Origin: Methylocystis iwaonis
GTDB lineage: Bacteria > Pseudomonadota > Alphaproteobacteria > Rhizobiales > Beijerinckiaceae
Direction: 5' to 3'
Assembly: GCF_027925385.1 (NCBI RefSeq)
Contig: NZ_AP027142.1
Location: 1,594,001-1,658,000 of the forward strand
DNA length: 64,000 nucleotides
Made by a program: the position numbers and the translations under genes. Positions 47,344 to 57,151 of this stretch are shown piece by piece. The notes beneath the pieces are model-generated. The model saw only the letters and a program-made list of their open reading frames with translations, was not told the DNA's origin and searched no databases. Numbering within the stretch: position 1 is the first letter of the stretch; each line of letters starts with the position of its first letter.

Positions 47344-48846
47344 TTACTTGATGATCAGTCGCCCATCCACTACAGGCGCAATCGTCCCCGCCTTCTCGAT
47401 CGCCTCCATCACCACCGTCGACAGCAGCGGCGCCTCGTCTTCGGTGACGAGCGGCTTGCCGCGCGTAAAGGCCTCATAGCCGTCCTTGCCGGCGGCGAGA
47501 TAGTCGTTGGTCGCGACCTTATAGAGGCGCGCGTCGTCGAGCGGCGCGCCGCCGATGTCGATCGTGGCAATGCGCGATCCGGGGACAGCGTCGCGCCGCG
47601 CGACGATGCGGGCGCCCGACAGTTGCGGGAAGCGGCCCGCGTCCTTGCCGAGCTTCCAGAGGCCGCTTTCGAGGGCCGCGCGCAGATCGGCGCCGCGCAG
47701 TTCCAGCGTGATGAGCTTATTGTTGAAGGGAAGCGCCGCCACGACCATTTTGCGCGCGAGCTTCGTTCCGGGCGAAAGGACCGTATCGCTGCGAATGCCG
47801 CCGCCATTGATCAGTGCGACGTCCGCGCCGGTCCTGGCGCGCATGGCGTCGGCGATGAAATCGCCGATCGCCGTCTCCTGGCTGCGCACGGACGATTTGC
47901 GCGCATCGAGCTCGGTCTGCGTGGCGCCGATGATCTGATCGAGATCTTTGTCCATGCTCGCGCGATATTCCGCGACGCGGGCTGCGACAGCGGAGTCAGG
48001 CGTGGCGTCGGCGGTGTCGATGATGCGGAACTTCGGCGTCCAGCGCACCTTGCGAGCGCCGGCGTCGGACGCCGAGATTGTCAGATCGACCGCGACGATT
48101 TGCGCGCCGTCGGCCTGCGTTTCGGCAATCGCCGCGCGGCCGTCATAAGCGACGAACAGATTATGGTCGTGGCCGGAGAGCACAATGTCGATCGCGCCCG
48201 TCTTGGCGAGGCGCAAATCGTCCCGCCACTCCGAATGAGTCACGACAACGATAAGATCGGCGCCGTCGTCACGCAGCCGCTGCGCCTGCTGCTGCGCGGC
48301 GTCTATGGCCGGCGAGATTTGCAGCGACCCGGTGTTGGAGCGCTTGGCGGATTCATCCTCCGTGAGGCCGAAGACGCCGATTTTCACGCCATCGACGTCG
48401 AAAATCTTGCTATCCGAAAAGCCGGGCAGGGGCTTGCCGGCGCCGTCGCGCAGATTGGCGGCGAGGCGTAAAGCCTGCAACTCCGACATGCGCTTGCGAA
48501 ACACGTCCTCGCCGAAATCGAATTCGTGATTGCCCGGGGTGAAGACGTCGATCTTTGTGCGATTGATGAGATCGATGATATGCGCGCCCTTGTCGAGGCT
48601 GGACATGAGCGAGGGCGAGATGGTGTCGCCCGCAAGCGCGACGAGGACATTCTTGGTCTTCGCACGCTCGGCGCTAAGGACGCCGGCGACGCGCGCAAAG
48701 CCGCCGCGCCCGTTCGTCTCCGCCATTTCGTAAATGTCGCTGAAAACGAGGAGCGTGGCGTCGACCGTGCGTTCGGCGGCTTGCGCGGGCAAGGCGGCGA
48801 GGAAAAGGGCAAAGGGGAGAGCGTGACGAATCTTCATGCCCCGCAT
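47344..48846 (-). CDS. Bifunctional metallophosphatase/5'-nucleotidase, periplasmic
   Basis: 500 residues from ATG at 48846 (MRGMKIRHALPF; ATG at 48837 is an alternative). A signal peptide ends ALPAQA. The N-terminal metallophosphatase domain has FSDIYEMAETNGRGGFARVAG, ALAGDTISPS, PGNHEFDFG, VTHSEWRDD and SGHDHNLF; Tyr replaces the His of the usual DxH in the first motif. The C-terminal nucleotidase domain has GDFIADAMRARTGADVALINGGGIRSD, the ribose/base site TNDYLAAGKDGY, and EGLPF-like LPFNNKLITLEL. It should hydrolyse nucleotides outside the inner membrane. It is convergent with the HD gene. Confidence 0.9.
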   Translation of the reverse strand: MRGMKIRHALPFALFLAALPAQAAERTVDATLLVFSDIYEMAETNGRGGFARVAGVLSAERAKTKNVLVALAGDTISPSLMSSLDKGAHIIDLINRTKIDVFTPGNHEFDFGEDVFRKRMSELQALRLAANLRDGAGKPLPGFSDSKIFDVDGVKIGVFGLTEDESAKRSNTGSLQISPAIDAAQQQAQRLRDDGADLIVVVTHSEWRDDLRLAKTGAIDIVLSGHDHNLFVAYDGRAAIAETQADGAQIVAVDLTISASDAGARKVRWTPKFRIIDTADATPDSAVAARVAEYRASMDKDLDQIIGATQTELDARKSSVRSQETAIGDFIADAMRARTGADVALINGGGIRSDTVLSPGTKLARKMVVAALPFNNKLITLELRGADLRAALESGLWKLGKDAGRFPQLSGARIVARRDAVPGSRIATIDIGGAPLDDARLYKVATNDYLAAGKDGYEAFTRGKPLVTEDEAPLLSTVVMEAIEKAGTIAPVVDGRLIIK

Positions 48847-48893
48847 GTTTGCGCGCTTCAAATGACACGGGCAATACGCGCCTGATACCATTT

Positions 48894-49098
48894 CCGTTTG
48901 ATAGCTCCCGAAAGGCTCGATCGGGAATCCAGAGCCGCAAGAGCGCTGGTTTCGCTCAGGGCCGTCATTGCGAGCGAAGCGAAGCAATCCAGGGCGGCGA
49001 TGCGACGCTGGATTGCTTCGTCGGCTCCACCTCCTCGCAATGACGGCGTTAAATCCGATCGCACGATCGTCAGGATCAACACCGAACCAATCAAGCGG
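48894..49098. repeat. composite MITE-like element, inverted copy
   Basis: It runs from CCGTTTGATAGC to CCAATCAAGCGG, the same imperfect terminal inverted repeat as 6331-6589, in the opposite orientation. It contains repeat C (TCGATCGGGAATCCAGAGCC side) and repeat A (48963-49044). It lies between the amt terminator and the metallophosphatase start, in a 330-base gap with no gene. Confidence 0.7.
48963..49044. repeat. repeat family A, copy 7
   Basis: Arms CGTCATTGCGAGCGAAGCGAAG and CTTCGTCGGCTCCACCTCCTCGCAATGACG face each other. It lies inside the composite element. Confidence 0.85.
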
Positions 49099-49116
49099 AA
49101 CCCGTGTGAGAACGAT

Positions 49117-49143
49117 AAAAAGAAACGGCGCCCGTGGGCGCCG
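49117..49143 (-). terminator. Rho-independent terminator of glnK-amt
   Basis: On the minus strand the perfect stem CGGCGCC-CACG-GGCGCCG is followed by TTTCTTTTT, 35 bases past the amt stop. Confidence 0.85.
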
Positions 49144-49177
49144 CTCCAACTTTTGCTTGGGGACAGATCAGCAATCG

Positions 49178-50650
49178 TCAGTAATTGTAAGCGCGTTCGC
49201 CGTGATCCGTGATGTCCAGGCCCTCGCGCTCCTGATCGGGCGCCGGACGCAGGCCGACCACGAGGTCGACGACCTTGTAGAGGATCGCAGAGCCAATGCC
49301 CGAGAAGAGCAGCGTCGCGACGACCGCCGTGCCCTGCGCCTTCATCTGGGCCACCATATCATACGTGCCGGCGTAGCTCTCGAGATTGGTGTAGTCGGTG
49401 ATGCCGACGCCGCCGAAGTCGGGGTTGACCAGCAGGCCGGTCGCCAGAGCGCCGGTGATGCCGCCGATGCAGTGGACGCCGAAGACGTCGAGCGCGTCGT
49501 CATAGCCGACCTTCTTCTTGATCACATCGACGAAGAAGAGGCAGATCGGGGAGACGGCGAGGCCGAGGACGATCGAGCCCATCGGGCCAGCGAAGCCGGA
49601 GGCCGGCGTCACCGCGACGAGGCCGGCGACCGCGCCGGTGATGAGGCCGAGCAGCGAGGGCTTGCCCTTGATCAGCCACTCCACGATCATCCACGACAGC
49701 GCCGCGGCGGCGGTCGCAACCATGGTGTTGACGAAAGCGAGCGCCGTCGTGCCATTGGCTTCGAGGTTGGAGCCGGCGTTGAAGCCGAACCAGCCGACCC
49801 ACAGCAGCGAGGCGCCGACCATCGAGAGCGTCAGCGAATGCGGCGCGAGCGCTTCCTTGCCATAGCCGATGCGCTTGCCCACGATGATGGCGCCGACGAG
49901 GCCCGCGATGCCCGCGTTGATATGGACGACCGTGCCGCCCGCGAAGTCCAGCGCGCCCTTGCCGGCGAGCCAGCCGACATTGCCGGCGATCTCGTCGATC
50001 TTCGCCTGAGCGGCCGCCTTGGCGGCTTCGTCGGGCGCGGCGGCGAGCTGCGTCGCGGCGTCGACCAGCGCGTTCGGATCGGCGACGCCCCACACCCAAT
50101 GCGCGACCGGGAAGTAGATGAAGGTGACCCACAGCGCCGTGAAGAGCAGCACCGCCGAGAACTTCATGCGCTCGGCGAAGGCGCCGATGATGAGGGCCGG
50201 GGTGATCATGGCGAAGGTCATCTGGAAGACGAAGAAGGCGAATTCCGGAATGACATGGCCGGGGGTGAAGGTCGGCGCGTTGGCGGCGCCGGTCACGCCC
50301 TTCAGGAAGAGCTTGTTGAAGCCGCCGACATAATGGTTGAGCGAGCCGCCGTCGCCGAAGGCGAAGGAATAGCCATAGACTGCCCAGATCACGCCGACGA
50401 GCGACACGATCGCGAAGGTCTGCGAGAGCACGGCCGCCATGTTCTTCGTGCGCACGAGGCCGCCGTAGAACAAAGCGAGGCCCGGGATCGACATCATCAG
50501 CACGAGCAGCGAGGAGGTCAGCATCCAGGCGGTGTCGCCGGGGTTGGGCGTGGGATCATTGCCAGCGAAGGCCGATCCCGCCGTCGCAACGAGCGCCGCT
50601 CCCGCGAGGGTCGAAGCCGCGAACGCGCTCCGAGACGAAGGAAGTTTCAT
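49178..50650 (-). CDS. amt: Ammonium transporter
   Basis: 490 residues. A cleavable signal (about 1-29, ends GSAFA) precedes 11 transmembrane segments. Amt hallmarks include MLTSSLLVLMMSIPGLALFYGGLVR near 43, HWVWGVAD near 185, the signature FAGGTVVHINAGIAGLVGA near 244 with the twin-His pore, and DDALDVFGVHCIGGITGALATG near 380. It imports ammonium. AGGAGC precedes the ATG at 50650. glnK lies 34 bases upstream, the standard glnK-amt pairing in which GlnK blocks the channel when nitrogen is ample. Confidence 0.97.
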   Translation of the reverse strand: MKLPSSRSAFAASTLAGAALVATAGSAFAGNDPTPNPGDTAWMLTSSLLVLMMSIPGLALFYGGLVRTKNMAAVLSQTFAIVSLVGVIWAVYGYSFAFGDGGSLNHYVGGFNKLFLKGVTGAANAPTFTPGHVIPEFAFFVFQMTFAMITPALIIGAFAERMKFSAVLLFTALWVTFIYFPVAHWVWGVADPNALVDAATQLAAAPDEAAKAAAQAKIDEIAGNVGWLAGKGALDFAGGTVVHINAGIAGLVGAIIVGKRIGYGKEALAPHSLTLSMVGASLLWVGWFGFNAGSNLEANGTTALAFVNTMVATAAAALSWMIVEWLIKGKPSLLGLITGAVAGLVAVTPASGFAGPMGSIVLGLAVSPICLFFVDVIKKKVGYDDALDVFGVHCIGGITGALATGLLVNPDFGGVGITDYTNLESYAGTYDMVAQMKAQGTAVVATLLFSGIGSAILYKVVDLVVGLRPAPDQEREGLDITDHGERAYNY

Positions 50651-50684
50651 GTAGAAAAGCTCCTGGTTTTCGGGAGGATGGCGA

Positions 50685-51065
<381 letters not shown>

Positions 51066-51135
51066 TCACTCTAAGCGGAACGCCGCAGCGGCGCGGTCGT
51101 TTGGAGAGAGCGCTGGCGCGCCCGCCGCCATTGCT

Positions 51136-51151
51136 ATCAAAAGCCGTGCCA
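51136..51151 (-). promoter_or_regulatory. Sigma-54-type promoter candidate for glnK-amt
   Basis: On the minus strand TGGCACG-GCTT-TTGAT matches the -24/-12 consensus TGGCACG-N4-TTGCW except for one base in the -12 element. It lies about 115 bases before the glnK start, in the 306-base gap 51024-51329 that holds no gene. I could not pick out NtrC sites upstream. Confidence 0.6.
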
Positions 51152-51329
51152 GCGAGCGCCATCCTTGAAATCACGGGGTTTTGTATGAAATAGGCGCGAC
51201 TCTCGCCTGGGCCGCGACGTCGGCCTCGATCGCTTGCGCCAACGGAAAAGCTTGGAGTTTGCGGGAACTGCGGGCGAAGAGCCGGATAGAAGGGCAAATG
51301 CGACAGGCGCCCGAGAAATAAGCAGGCGC

Positions 51330-52193
51330 CTAAATATTGGTGCGCAGGCGGATGAGGCCTTCCTGTGCCGCGGATGCGAGCAGCCGGCCGTCGCGCGCAT
51401 AAATGCGGCCGAAGGTCAGGCCGCGCGCATGCGAGGCCGCAGGGCTCTCCTGGACATAGAGCAGCCAGTCGTCGACGCGCGGCGGCTCGTGAAACCACAG
51501 CGCATGATCGAGGCTCGCGACCTGGATCTTCGGATCGAAAATATTGCGGCCGTGCACGACGAGCGCCGTATTGAGCAGCGTCATATCGGAGAGATAGGCG
51601 AGGACCGCCGTGTGGATCGCCTCGTCGTCGGGAAGCGGGCTTTGCACCCGGAACCAGATCTTTTGGCCGGCGGCGTTGGGCGCGACGAGCGTTTCCGGGG
51701 CGACGATGCGCATGTCGAGCGCACAGGCGCGCGCCATCCAATTCGCGGCCGGTTGCGGCAGAAAGGCGCGGAATCGGTCGACGAGATCGTGAATGGGCTC
51801 CAGGCACTCGGGGGCCGGCGTCTGCGGCATGGCGAGCGCGTGCGAAAACCCTTCCTCGCGGCGCTGATAGGAGGCGGCGAGCGAAAAAATCGGCCGCCCG
51901 CGCTGCGTCGCGACGCAGCGGCGCGTGGCGAAGCTCTTGCCGTCGCGGATGCGCTCCACGAAAAAGTCGATGGGAATTTGCGGGTCGCCCGCCAGGATGA
52001 AATAGGCGTGCAGCGAATGCACCGGGCGGTCGGGCTCGACGGTTCGCGTCGCGGCGACGAGCGATTGCGCCACGACCTGTCCGCCATAGAGGTGTCTGCC
52101 CGCGGAGGCCGGACTATGCCCCCGAAAGCGGTCTTCTCCCAGCGTCTCCAGATCGAGGAGCGTGACGATTTCGCGGGCGGGCGCGTCATCCAT
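51330..52193 (-). CDS. tesB: Acyl-CoA thioesterase II
   Basis: 287 residues with a double hot-dog fold. The first half has FRGHSPASAGRHLYGGQVVAQSL (about 23-45) and HSLHAYFILAGDP near 64, the second MTLLNTALVVHG near 204 and SLDHALWFHEPPRVDDWLLY near 228, where Asp in the LDHA motif is catalytic in TesB. It hydrolyses acyl-CoA to free fatty acid and CoA. It lies downstream of the Trm112 gene (15 bases), probably co-transcribed with it and the LON and cnoX genes. Confidence 0.94.
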   Translation of the reverse strand: MDDAPAREIVTLLDLETLGEDRFRGHSPASAGRHLYGGQVVAQSLVAATRTVEPDRPVHSLHAYFILAGDPQIPIDFFVERIRDGKSFATRRCVATQRGRPIFSLAASYQRREEGFSHALAMPQTPAPECLEPIHDLVDRFRAFLPQPAANWMARACALDMRIVAPETLVAPNAAGQKIWFRVQSPLPDDEAIHTAVLAYLSDMTLLNTALVVHGRNIFDPKIQVASLDHALWFHEPPRVDDWLLYVQESPAASHARGLTFGRIYARDGRLLASAAQEGLIRLRTNI

Positions 52194-52208
52194 TGCGGAT
52201 GCGCCGCC

Positions 52209-52436
52209 TCAGTCGATTGGCCGCGCCTCCTCGGGCAGCATGATCGGTATGCCGTCGCGGATCGGATAGGCGAGTCGCGCCGAGCGGGAAATCAGCTCCT
52301 GGCGAGTGCGGTCATATTCGAGCGTCGTCTTCGTCAGCGGGCAGACGAGAATCTCCAAAAGGCGCGGATCGACTTTCGTCGCCTCGGGCGCGCTGGTTTC
52401 CTGGCTCTCGGCGCCGGCCTCGATGTTCTCGCTCAT
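52209..52436 (-). CDS. Trm112-family zinc-ribbon-like protein
   Basis: 75 residues from ATG at 52436. After an acidic N-terminal stretch comes the Trm112 core: [20 protein letters not shown], then [25 protein letters not shown]. Only one Cys of the zinc ribbon remains, as in most bacterial YcaR-like members. In yeast Trm112 activates methyltransferases; the bacterial partner is uncertain. The frame extends upstream antiparallel to the LON gene end without similarity. Confidence 0.9.
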   Translation of the reverse strand: MSENIEAGAESQETSAPEATKVDPRLLEILVCPLTKTTLEYDRTRQELISRSARLAYPIRDGIPIMLPEEARPID

Positions 52437-52467
52437 CTCGCGTTTTCCCGTGTTCGAGCGACTGCGC

Positions 52468-53136
52468 TCAGTGCCATTGTTGTCCTTCGCCGTCGCCAAG
52501 CGCCATGTCGAGCTTCGCGAGGGTGACGAGCGTTTCCGCCCGGGTCTTGAGGTCGATGGCCTCGATGAGCGCCTGTTTCTCATTGGCGCCGAACGGGGAC
52601 ATCATCGCCAGCGCGTTGACCAGCGTTTCGGTGGGCGCGGCGTCTATGCTCGCCCAGTCGATCTCGAGTTTCGAATAATCGGCGAAATTACGCAACATCC
52701 CCACCATGGCCTCGCGATCCACGGCGCTTTCGCCGGCCCCGGGCAGAAGATCGGCCTCGAAGCCGTCATAGCTCACGTGGAATTGGCGGTAGGGGGTCGT
52801 GGACGGCAGCTCGTCGCCGAGACGAAAGCGCGAGATGCCGGAGAGGGTGACGAGATAGCGCCCATCCCCCGTCTCGGAGAAACGGGTCAGACGTCCGGCG
52901 CAGCCGACCTGGAAAAGGCGCGGCGTCACGGTGGCGCCGTCGCCTCCCGGGAGAGGCTGGATCATGCCGATTAGACGATTGCTCGCGATCGCCGCGTCCA
53001 CCATGGCCACATAACGCGGCTCGAAAATATTGAGCGGCAGCTCTCCACGCGGCAGCAACACAGCGCCCGTCAACGGAAAAACAGGAAGGCTTCCCGGTAG
53101 TTGGGCGATGTCCGAATAGGGGCTGTTGATGCTCAT
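52468..53136 (-). CDS. LON N-terminal (substrate-binding) domain protein
   Basis: 222 residues. [29 protein letters not shown] near 16-45 is the LON substrate-binding domain signature, followed by [16 protein letters not shown] and [17 protein letters not shown] in the usual order. There is no AAA+ or protease domain, so it is a stand-alone LON-domain protein, perhaps a substrate adaptor. It is located between cnoX and Trm112, an arrangement common in Hyphomicrobiales. Confidence 0.94.
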   Translation of the reverse strand: MSINSPYSDIAQLPGSLPVFPLTGAVLLPRGELPLNIFEPRYVAMVDAAIASNRLIGMIQPLPGGDGATVTPRLFQVGCAGRLTRFSETGDGRYLVTLSGISRFRLGDELPSTTPYRQFHVSYDGFEADLLPGAGESAVDREAMVGMLRNFADYSKLEIDWASIDAAPTETLVNALAMMSPFGANEKQALIEAIDLKTRAETLVTLAKLDMALGDGEGQQWH

Positions 53137-53175
53137 GGCGGATGCGCGGCGGATTTGGGTTACCGCCTCTCCTAT

Positions 53176-54069
53176 TTAAGAATAAAGCAGGGTCGAGAGT
53201 CGGCGGCGCGCGGCGACGGCCGCTTTGTCCATCGGTCCCCAGGCTTCGAAGAACTGGACGAGCTGCTTCCTGGCCCCATCGTCGTTCCAACTACGGTCGC
53301 GCCGGATGATTTCAAGAAGCGCGTTGGCCGCTTCTTCACGCCGGTCTTTGGCGTTGAGCGCAAGAGCGAGATCGAAATAGGCCTGAAGGTCGTTCGGGTC
53401 GAAGTTGATGCGGTTCTTGAGATCTTCGGTTTCGCCCAGATCCTGCGCGGCGACCGCGTTTTCGATCGCGGCGGCGGCGGCGGCGACGTCCGAATCCTTA
53501 CGGGCGGATTCTGGCAAACGGTCCAGCACCGCGCGCGCCTCGTCTAACTGCCCGGCCGCAACGTAAAGCCGCGACAGCAAAGCGAAGGCCTTCGGATTGA
53601 CAGGCTCCTGGCTGGTGAGCTCGGAGAGCAGCGCGTGGGCCGAGGCGACGTCGCCCGCCTCGATCAGCTCCTGAACGGCTTCCATCGCGTCCGCCGCGTC
53701 CTCGATCGGCCCCACCAGCCGCTCGAGGAAACCTTTGATCTGGCTTTCAGGCAGGGCGCCGGCGAAGCCGTCCACCGGGCGGCCGCGCTGGAAGGCGACG
53801 ACGGCGGGGATCGACTTGATGCCGAGCTGATCGGCGATTTCGGGTTCGGCGTCGATGTTCATTTTGACGAGCTGGACCTTGCCGCCCGTCGCGGCGACGA
53901 GCCGCTCGAGGACGGGCGCGAGCTGCTTGCAAGGGCCGCACCAGGGCGCCCAAAAGTCCACGAGAACGACCTTGCGCAAGGAAGCTTCGAGGACGTCCAT
54001 GCGAAAACGCGCCACCGTCGTCTCGATCGGCCCCGTCGCTTCCGCCGCCTTGTTTGCGAACTCCACCAT
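53176..54069 (-). CDS. cnoX: Thioredoxin-TPR co-chaperone (CnoX/YbbN family)
   Basis: 297 residues. The N-terminal thioredoxin domain (about 20-125) has the active site WAPWCGPCKQ near 42 and the cis-Pro in KSIPAVVAF. The C-terminal region (about 130-297) consists of TPR helices (AHALLSELTSQEPVNPKAFALLSRLYVAAGQLDEARAVL in pieces). CnoX binds chlorinated or oxidised proteins and hands them to GroEL. Here both Cys of CxxC are kept, unlike E. coli CnoX, so it may also reduce disulfides. It is first of the cnoX-LON-Trm112-tesB run. Confidence 0.9.
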   Translation of the reverse strand: MVEFANKAAEATGPIETTVARFRMDVLEASLRKVVLVDFWAPWCGPCKQLAPVLERLVAATGGKVQLVKMNIDAEPEIADQLGIKSIPAVVAFQRGRPVDGFAGALPESQIKGFLERLVGPIEDAADAMEAVQELIEAGDVASAHALLSELTSQEPVNPKAFALLSRLYVAAGQLDEARAVLDRLPESARKDSDVAAAAAAIENAVAAQDLGETEDLKNRINFDPNDLQAYFDLALALNAKDRREEAANALLEIIRRDRSWNDDGARKQLVQFFEAWGPMDKAAVAARRRLSTLLYS

Positions 54070-54092
54070 GCGCCGCTCCCCTCTCGCTCTTC

Positions 54093-54767
54093 TTATTCCG
54101 CCTGTCTGACGAAGGTCAGATAGACCGGACGGCGTCCCGCCGCCATCGCTTTCGCCTCATATTTGGTTTGCGTCCAGCCCTCCCAAGGCGCCCGCCAATC
54201 CTGCGCCGTTTCCGCCTGCCAGCGGAAAGCGTCGCAGACGCGCAGACGCGCCAGCGTCCAGGCCGCGTAATCGTCGATGTCGGTCGCAAAGCGCAGCTCG
54301 GCCCCCGGTTGCATGACGCGGGCCAGCCGGGCGAGATTCTCGGGCGAGACGAAGCGGCGCTTGCGATGGCGGCGCTTCGGCCAGGGGTCGGGGTAGAAGA
54401 GATAGACGCGGGAAAGGCTCGCGTCGGGCAGCCGGTCCAGCACCTCGGCGGCGTCGCCGCGATAGAGGCGGACATTGGTCAAGCCGCGCGCCTCGATGCC
54501 GGCAAGCAGCTTCGCCATGCCGTTGATGAAGGGCTCGCAGCCGAAGAAATCCACGTCGGGCTCGCGCGCGGCGGCCTCGATGAGATGCTCGCCGCCGCCG
54601 AAGCCGATCTCGAGCCGGGTGCCACGGCCGGGCCGCAGGGGCAGGGGGGCGGAAAGATCGAGCGCGAGCTTTGGCAGGAGATCGGCGATGAGCTCCGATT
54701 GATGCTGGCGCAGGGCCTTGCCTTTGGAGCGGCCGTAGAGGCGACGGTGTGGCGGGTTCTCGGTCAT
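54093..54767 (-). CDS. trmB: tRNA (guanine-46-N7)-methyltransferase
   Basis: 224 residues. The SAM site LEIGFGGGEHLIEAA near 53, GCEPFINGMAKLL near 76, the catalytic YLFYPDPWPKRRHRKRRFV near 122 and the C-terminal TKYEAKAMAAGRRPVYLTFV match TrmB. It makes m7G46 in the tRNA variable loop. It lies downstream of metK, with a small coiled-coil gene in between. Confidence 0.95.
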   Translation of the reverse strand: MTENPPHRRLYGRSKGKALRQHQSELIADLLPKLALDLSAPLPLRPGRGTRLEIGFGGGEHLIEAAAREPDVDFFGCEPFINGMAKLLAGIEARGLTNVRLYRGDAAEVLDRLPDASLSRVYLFYPDPWPKRRHRKRRFVSPENLARLARVMQPGAELRFATDIDDYAAWTLARLRVCDAFRWQAETAQDWRAPWEGWTQTKYEAKAMAAGRRPVYLTFVRQAE

Positions 54768-54869
54768 TGCGCCGAGATAGCCGTGGCGGGCGTGGAATGG
54801 AAGAGCCCGGAAGAAGGCGCGAGAGCTGGGGCCGCTAGGATCTATCGAAAAAGAGTGGCGGAGCCGCGT

Positions 54870-55112
54870 CTATTTTGCGAACTTCATCGCGGCGAAAAGG
54901 AACCCTGCGAGCGCGATCTGCGTTACGATGAGCCATCTGACGATGTCGACCTTGAGATCGGCGATCGCTTCTTTGAGATCGCTTTTTGTCACGAGCTGAG
55001 AAGCGTCTATCTCGCGTAACGCTTCAACCACGCCTGTGGCTTGCTCCTCGGTGAAGCCGCGTTTTCGCAAAAGCTGCGCGACAGCCAGAGTGTCGATCGT
55101 GAAGGCGCTCAT
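54870..55112 (-). CDS. Small coiled-coil protein with C-terminal membrane anchor
   Basis: 80 residues from ATG at 55112; a TTG at 55118 is also possible. FTIDTLAVAQLLRKRGFTEEQATGVVEALREID in pieces at the N-terminus, then a helix (DLKEAIADLKVDIVRW) and a hydrophobic end (LIVTQIALAGFLFAAMKF). This resembles DUF1640/CCDC90-type proteins, whose eukaryotic relatives regulate the mitochondrial calcium uniporter. The role in bacteria is unknown. It lies between metK and trmB. Confidence 0.75.
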   Translation of the reverse strand: MSAFTIDTLAVAQLLRKRGFTEEQATGVVEALREIDASQLVTKSDLKEAIADLKVDIVRWLIVTQIALAGFLFAAMKFAK

Positions 55113-55160
55113 AGACAAAGAATAGGTCCAAGGTTCAAAGCAAGCAATTCTTCTCCCATG

Positions 55161-55192
55161 GAGAAAGGGCCTCTCGCCAATGCGAAAGGCCC
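55161..55192 (-). terminator. metK terminator
   Basis: On the minus strand GGGCCTTTCGC-ATTG-GCGAGAGGCCC gives an 11-bp stem with one wobble, followed by a short TTTCTCC. It lies ten bases after the metK stop. Confidence 0.65.
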
Positions 55193-55202
55193 TCGTTTCC
55201 GG

Positions 55203-56393
55203 TCAGGCGAAATGCGACTTCAGCGCATCCACGAGGTCCGTCTTCTCCCAGGAGAAGCCGCCGTCGGTCTCCGGCGCGCGGCCGAAATGGCCGTAGGAGG
55301 AGGTGCGGGCGTAGATCGGACGGTTGAGCTGGAGATGCTCGCGAATGCCGCGCGGCGTCAGGCGCATGATCTGCGGCAGAACCGCCTCCAGCTTGTCCTC
55401 CGCGACATTGCCCGTGCCATGCAGGTCGACATAGATCGACAGCGGCTCGGCGACGCCGATGGCGTAGGCGAGCTGCAGCGTGCAGCGGTCGGCAAGGCCG
55501 GCTGCGACGATGTTCTTGGCGAGATAGCGCGCGGCGTAAGCGGCCGAACGGTCGACCTTGGTCGGATCCTTGCCCGAGAAAGCGCCGCCGCCATGCGGGG
55601 CCGCGCCGCCGTAAGTGTCCACGATGATCTTGCGGCCGGTGAGGCCGGCGTCGCCATCCGGGCCGCCGATGAAGAACTTGCCGGTCGGATTGACGTGCCA
55701 GACGGTGTTGTCGGTGATCCAGCCCTGAGGCAGCGCCTCGCGGATATAGGGCTCGGCCAAAGCGCGAACGTCGGCGGGCGAGAGGCTCTCGTCGACATGC
55801 TGATGCGAGAGCACGATCTGCGTCGCCTCGACCGGCTTGCCGTCGACATAGCGCACGGTCACCTGGCTCTTGGCGTCGGGGCCGAGGCCCTTCTCCTTGC
55901 CGCTGTGACGCGCATGCGCCAGCTTCTCGAGGATCTTGTGCGAATAATAGAGCGGCGCCGGCATCAGATCGGGCGTCTCGCGCACGGCGTAGCCGAACAT
56001 GATGCCCTGGTCGCCCGCGCCTTCGTCCTTATTGCCGCTGGCGTCGACGCCCTGGGCGATGTCGACGGATTGCTCGTGCAGCAGGACTTCGACCTTCGCG
56101 GTGTTCCAATGAAAACCGTGCTGTTCGTAGCCGATCGTGCGGATGGCGTTGCGGGCGATTTCGATGATCCGATCGAAGGGAATATGCGGGCCGCGCACTT
56201 CGCCGGCAATCACGACGCGGTTCGTGGTGGCGAGCGTCTCGGCGGCGACGCGAATGGCGTAAGGGTCGATGCCCGCCTTGGGGCCTTCCCGAAAAAATTC
56301 ATCGACGATTTCGTCGGAGATGCGGTCGCACACTTTGTCCGGGTGGCCTTCGGAAACGGACTCGCTGGTGAAAAGATAATTCTTCCGGGTCAC
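55203..56393 (-). CDS. metK: S-adenosylmethionine synthase
   Basis: 396 residues from a GTG at 56393 with GGAGA seven bases upstream; a TTG at 56408 is the next possibility. [24 protein letters not shown] at the start (in pieces), EDKGAGDQG-like [11 protein letters not shown] near 115 and [22 protein letters not shown] near 262 are the MAT signatures. It makes SAM from methionine and ATP. It lies downstream of the XRE regulator. I saw no SAM riboswitch in the 140-base gap. Confidence 0.97.
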   Translation of the reverse strand: MTRKNYLFTSESVSEGHPDKVCDRISDEIVDEFFREGPKAGIDPYAIRVAAETLATTNRVVIAGEVRGPHIPFDRIIEIARNAIRTIGYEQHGFHWNTAKVEVLLHEQSVDIAQGVDASGNKDEGAGDQGIMFGYAVRETPDLMPAPLYYSHKILEKLAHARHSGKEKGLGPDAKSQVTVRYVDGKPVEATQIVLSHQHVDESLSPADVRALAEPYIREALPQGWITDNTVWHVNPTGKFFIGGPDGDAGLTGRKIIVDTYGGAAPHGGGAFSGKDPTKVDRSAAYAARYLAKNIVAAGLADRCTLQLAYAIGVAEPLSIYVDLHGTGNVAEDKLEAVLPQIMRLTPRGIREHLQLNRPIYARTSSYGHFGRAPETDGGFSWEKTDLVDALKSHFA

Positions 56394-56534
56394 TTCAGAA
56401 TCTCCCAATGGCCGCCAGCGCCCGATCCCTCGACGCGAAATGATCCGACGGTCTGGCCTTGGTCTGCCAGTCCGCGTTCGTTAGGTCAAGCCAAGTAAGC
56501 GGAAATCGTTCGATATAGAGAACTCGCCGGGCGC

Positions 56535-56951
56535 TCAGCCTTCGTCCGCGCTATTGCTATCGGCGAGCGTCGCCACAAGATCGAGCACCCGCTTGCGGAT
56601 TTTGGGATCCTTGATTCGGGCGAAAGCCCGATTGAGGTGCAGCCCCTCGGCGGTGGACAGGAAGTCGACGACATATTGGGAGGAGGATTCGGCGAAACCG
56701 CCATTCCCCTCGGCTGCCCCGAGTGTGGGCGCGCCTTCGAAAAAAAACGACGGGGGAACATTGAGGGTTTTGGAAATTTGTTGTAACCGGCTTGCGCCGA
56801 TGCGATTTAATCCCTTCTCGTATTTTTGGACCTGCTGAAAGGTTAGGCCCAAGGCTTCGCCCAGCTTTTCCTGACTCATCTTCATCAGGATCCGTTGCAT
56901 GCGCACCCGGCTGCCGACGTGACGGTCGATGGGATCTGGCGTCTTCTTCAC
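56535..56951 (-). CDS. XRE-family helix-turn-helix regulator
   Basis: 138 residues from a GTG at 56951 with AGGAGG eight to nine bases upstream. The Cro/C1 HTH covers about 14-70 (VGSRVRMQRILMKMSQEKLG, LGLTFQQVQKYEKGLNRIGASRLQQI in pieces). The C-terminus (about 75-138) has KIRKRVLDLVATLADS. This regulator type, with its position before metK and after lnt, is conserved in Hyphomicrobiales. Its targets are not shown by the sequence. Confidence 0.92.
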   Translation of the reverse strand: MKKTPDPIDRHVGSRVRMQRILMKMSQEKLGEALGLTFQQVQKYEKGLNRIGASRLQQISKTLNVPPSFFFEGAPTLGAAEGNGGFAESSSQYVVDFLSTAEGLHLNRAFARIKDPKIRKRVLDLVATLADSNSADEG

Positions 56952-57151
56952 TTCAACGACCTCCTGCCGCGTTTTAGCCGAACGGCGATCAATTGCAAAC
57001 AGGCGATCGATTGGGTGCCGAATCCGAACAAATAATTCATTTTCTGACGCGTTTTCGTCAGTCCTTCCCGCGCGCCAAGTGCAACATCCGGGCGGACGAA
57101 TATTTGTAAGCAAACTATTCTAAATGACAACAGGGGAGCAAAAACGCCTTT

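Noticed and set aside
56394..56534. SAM riboswitch before metK
   Set aside because: I looked for SAM-II- and SAM-V-like pseudoknot elements in the 140 bases and found no convincing match.
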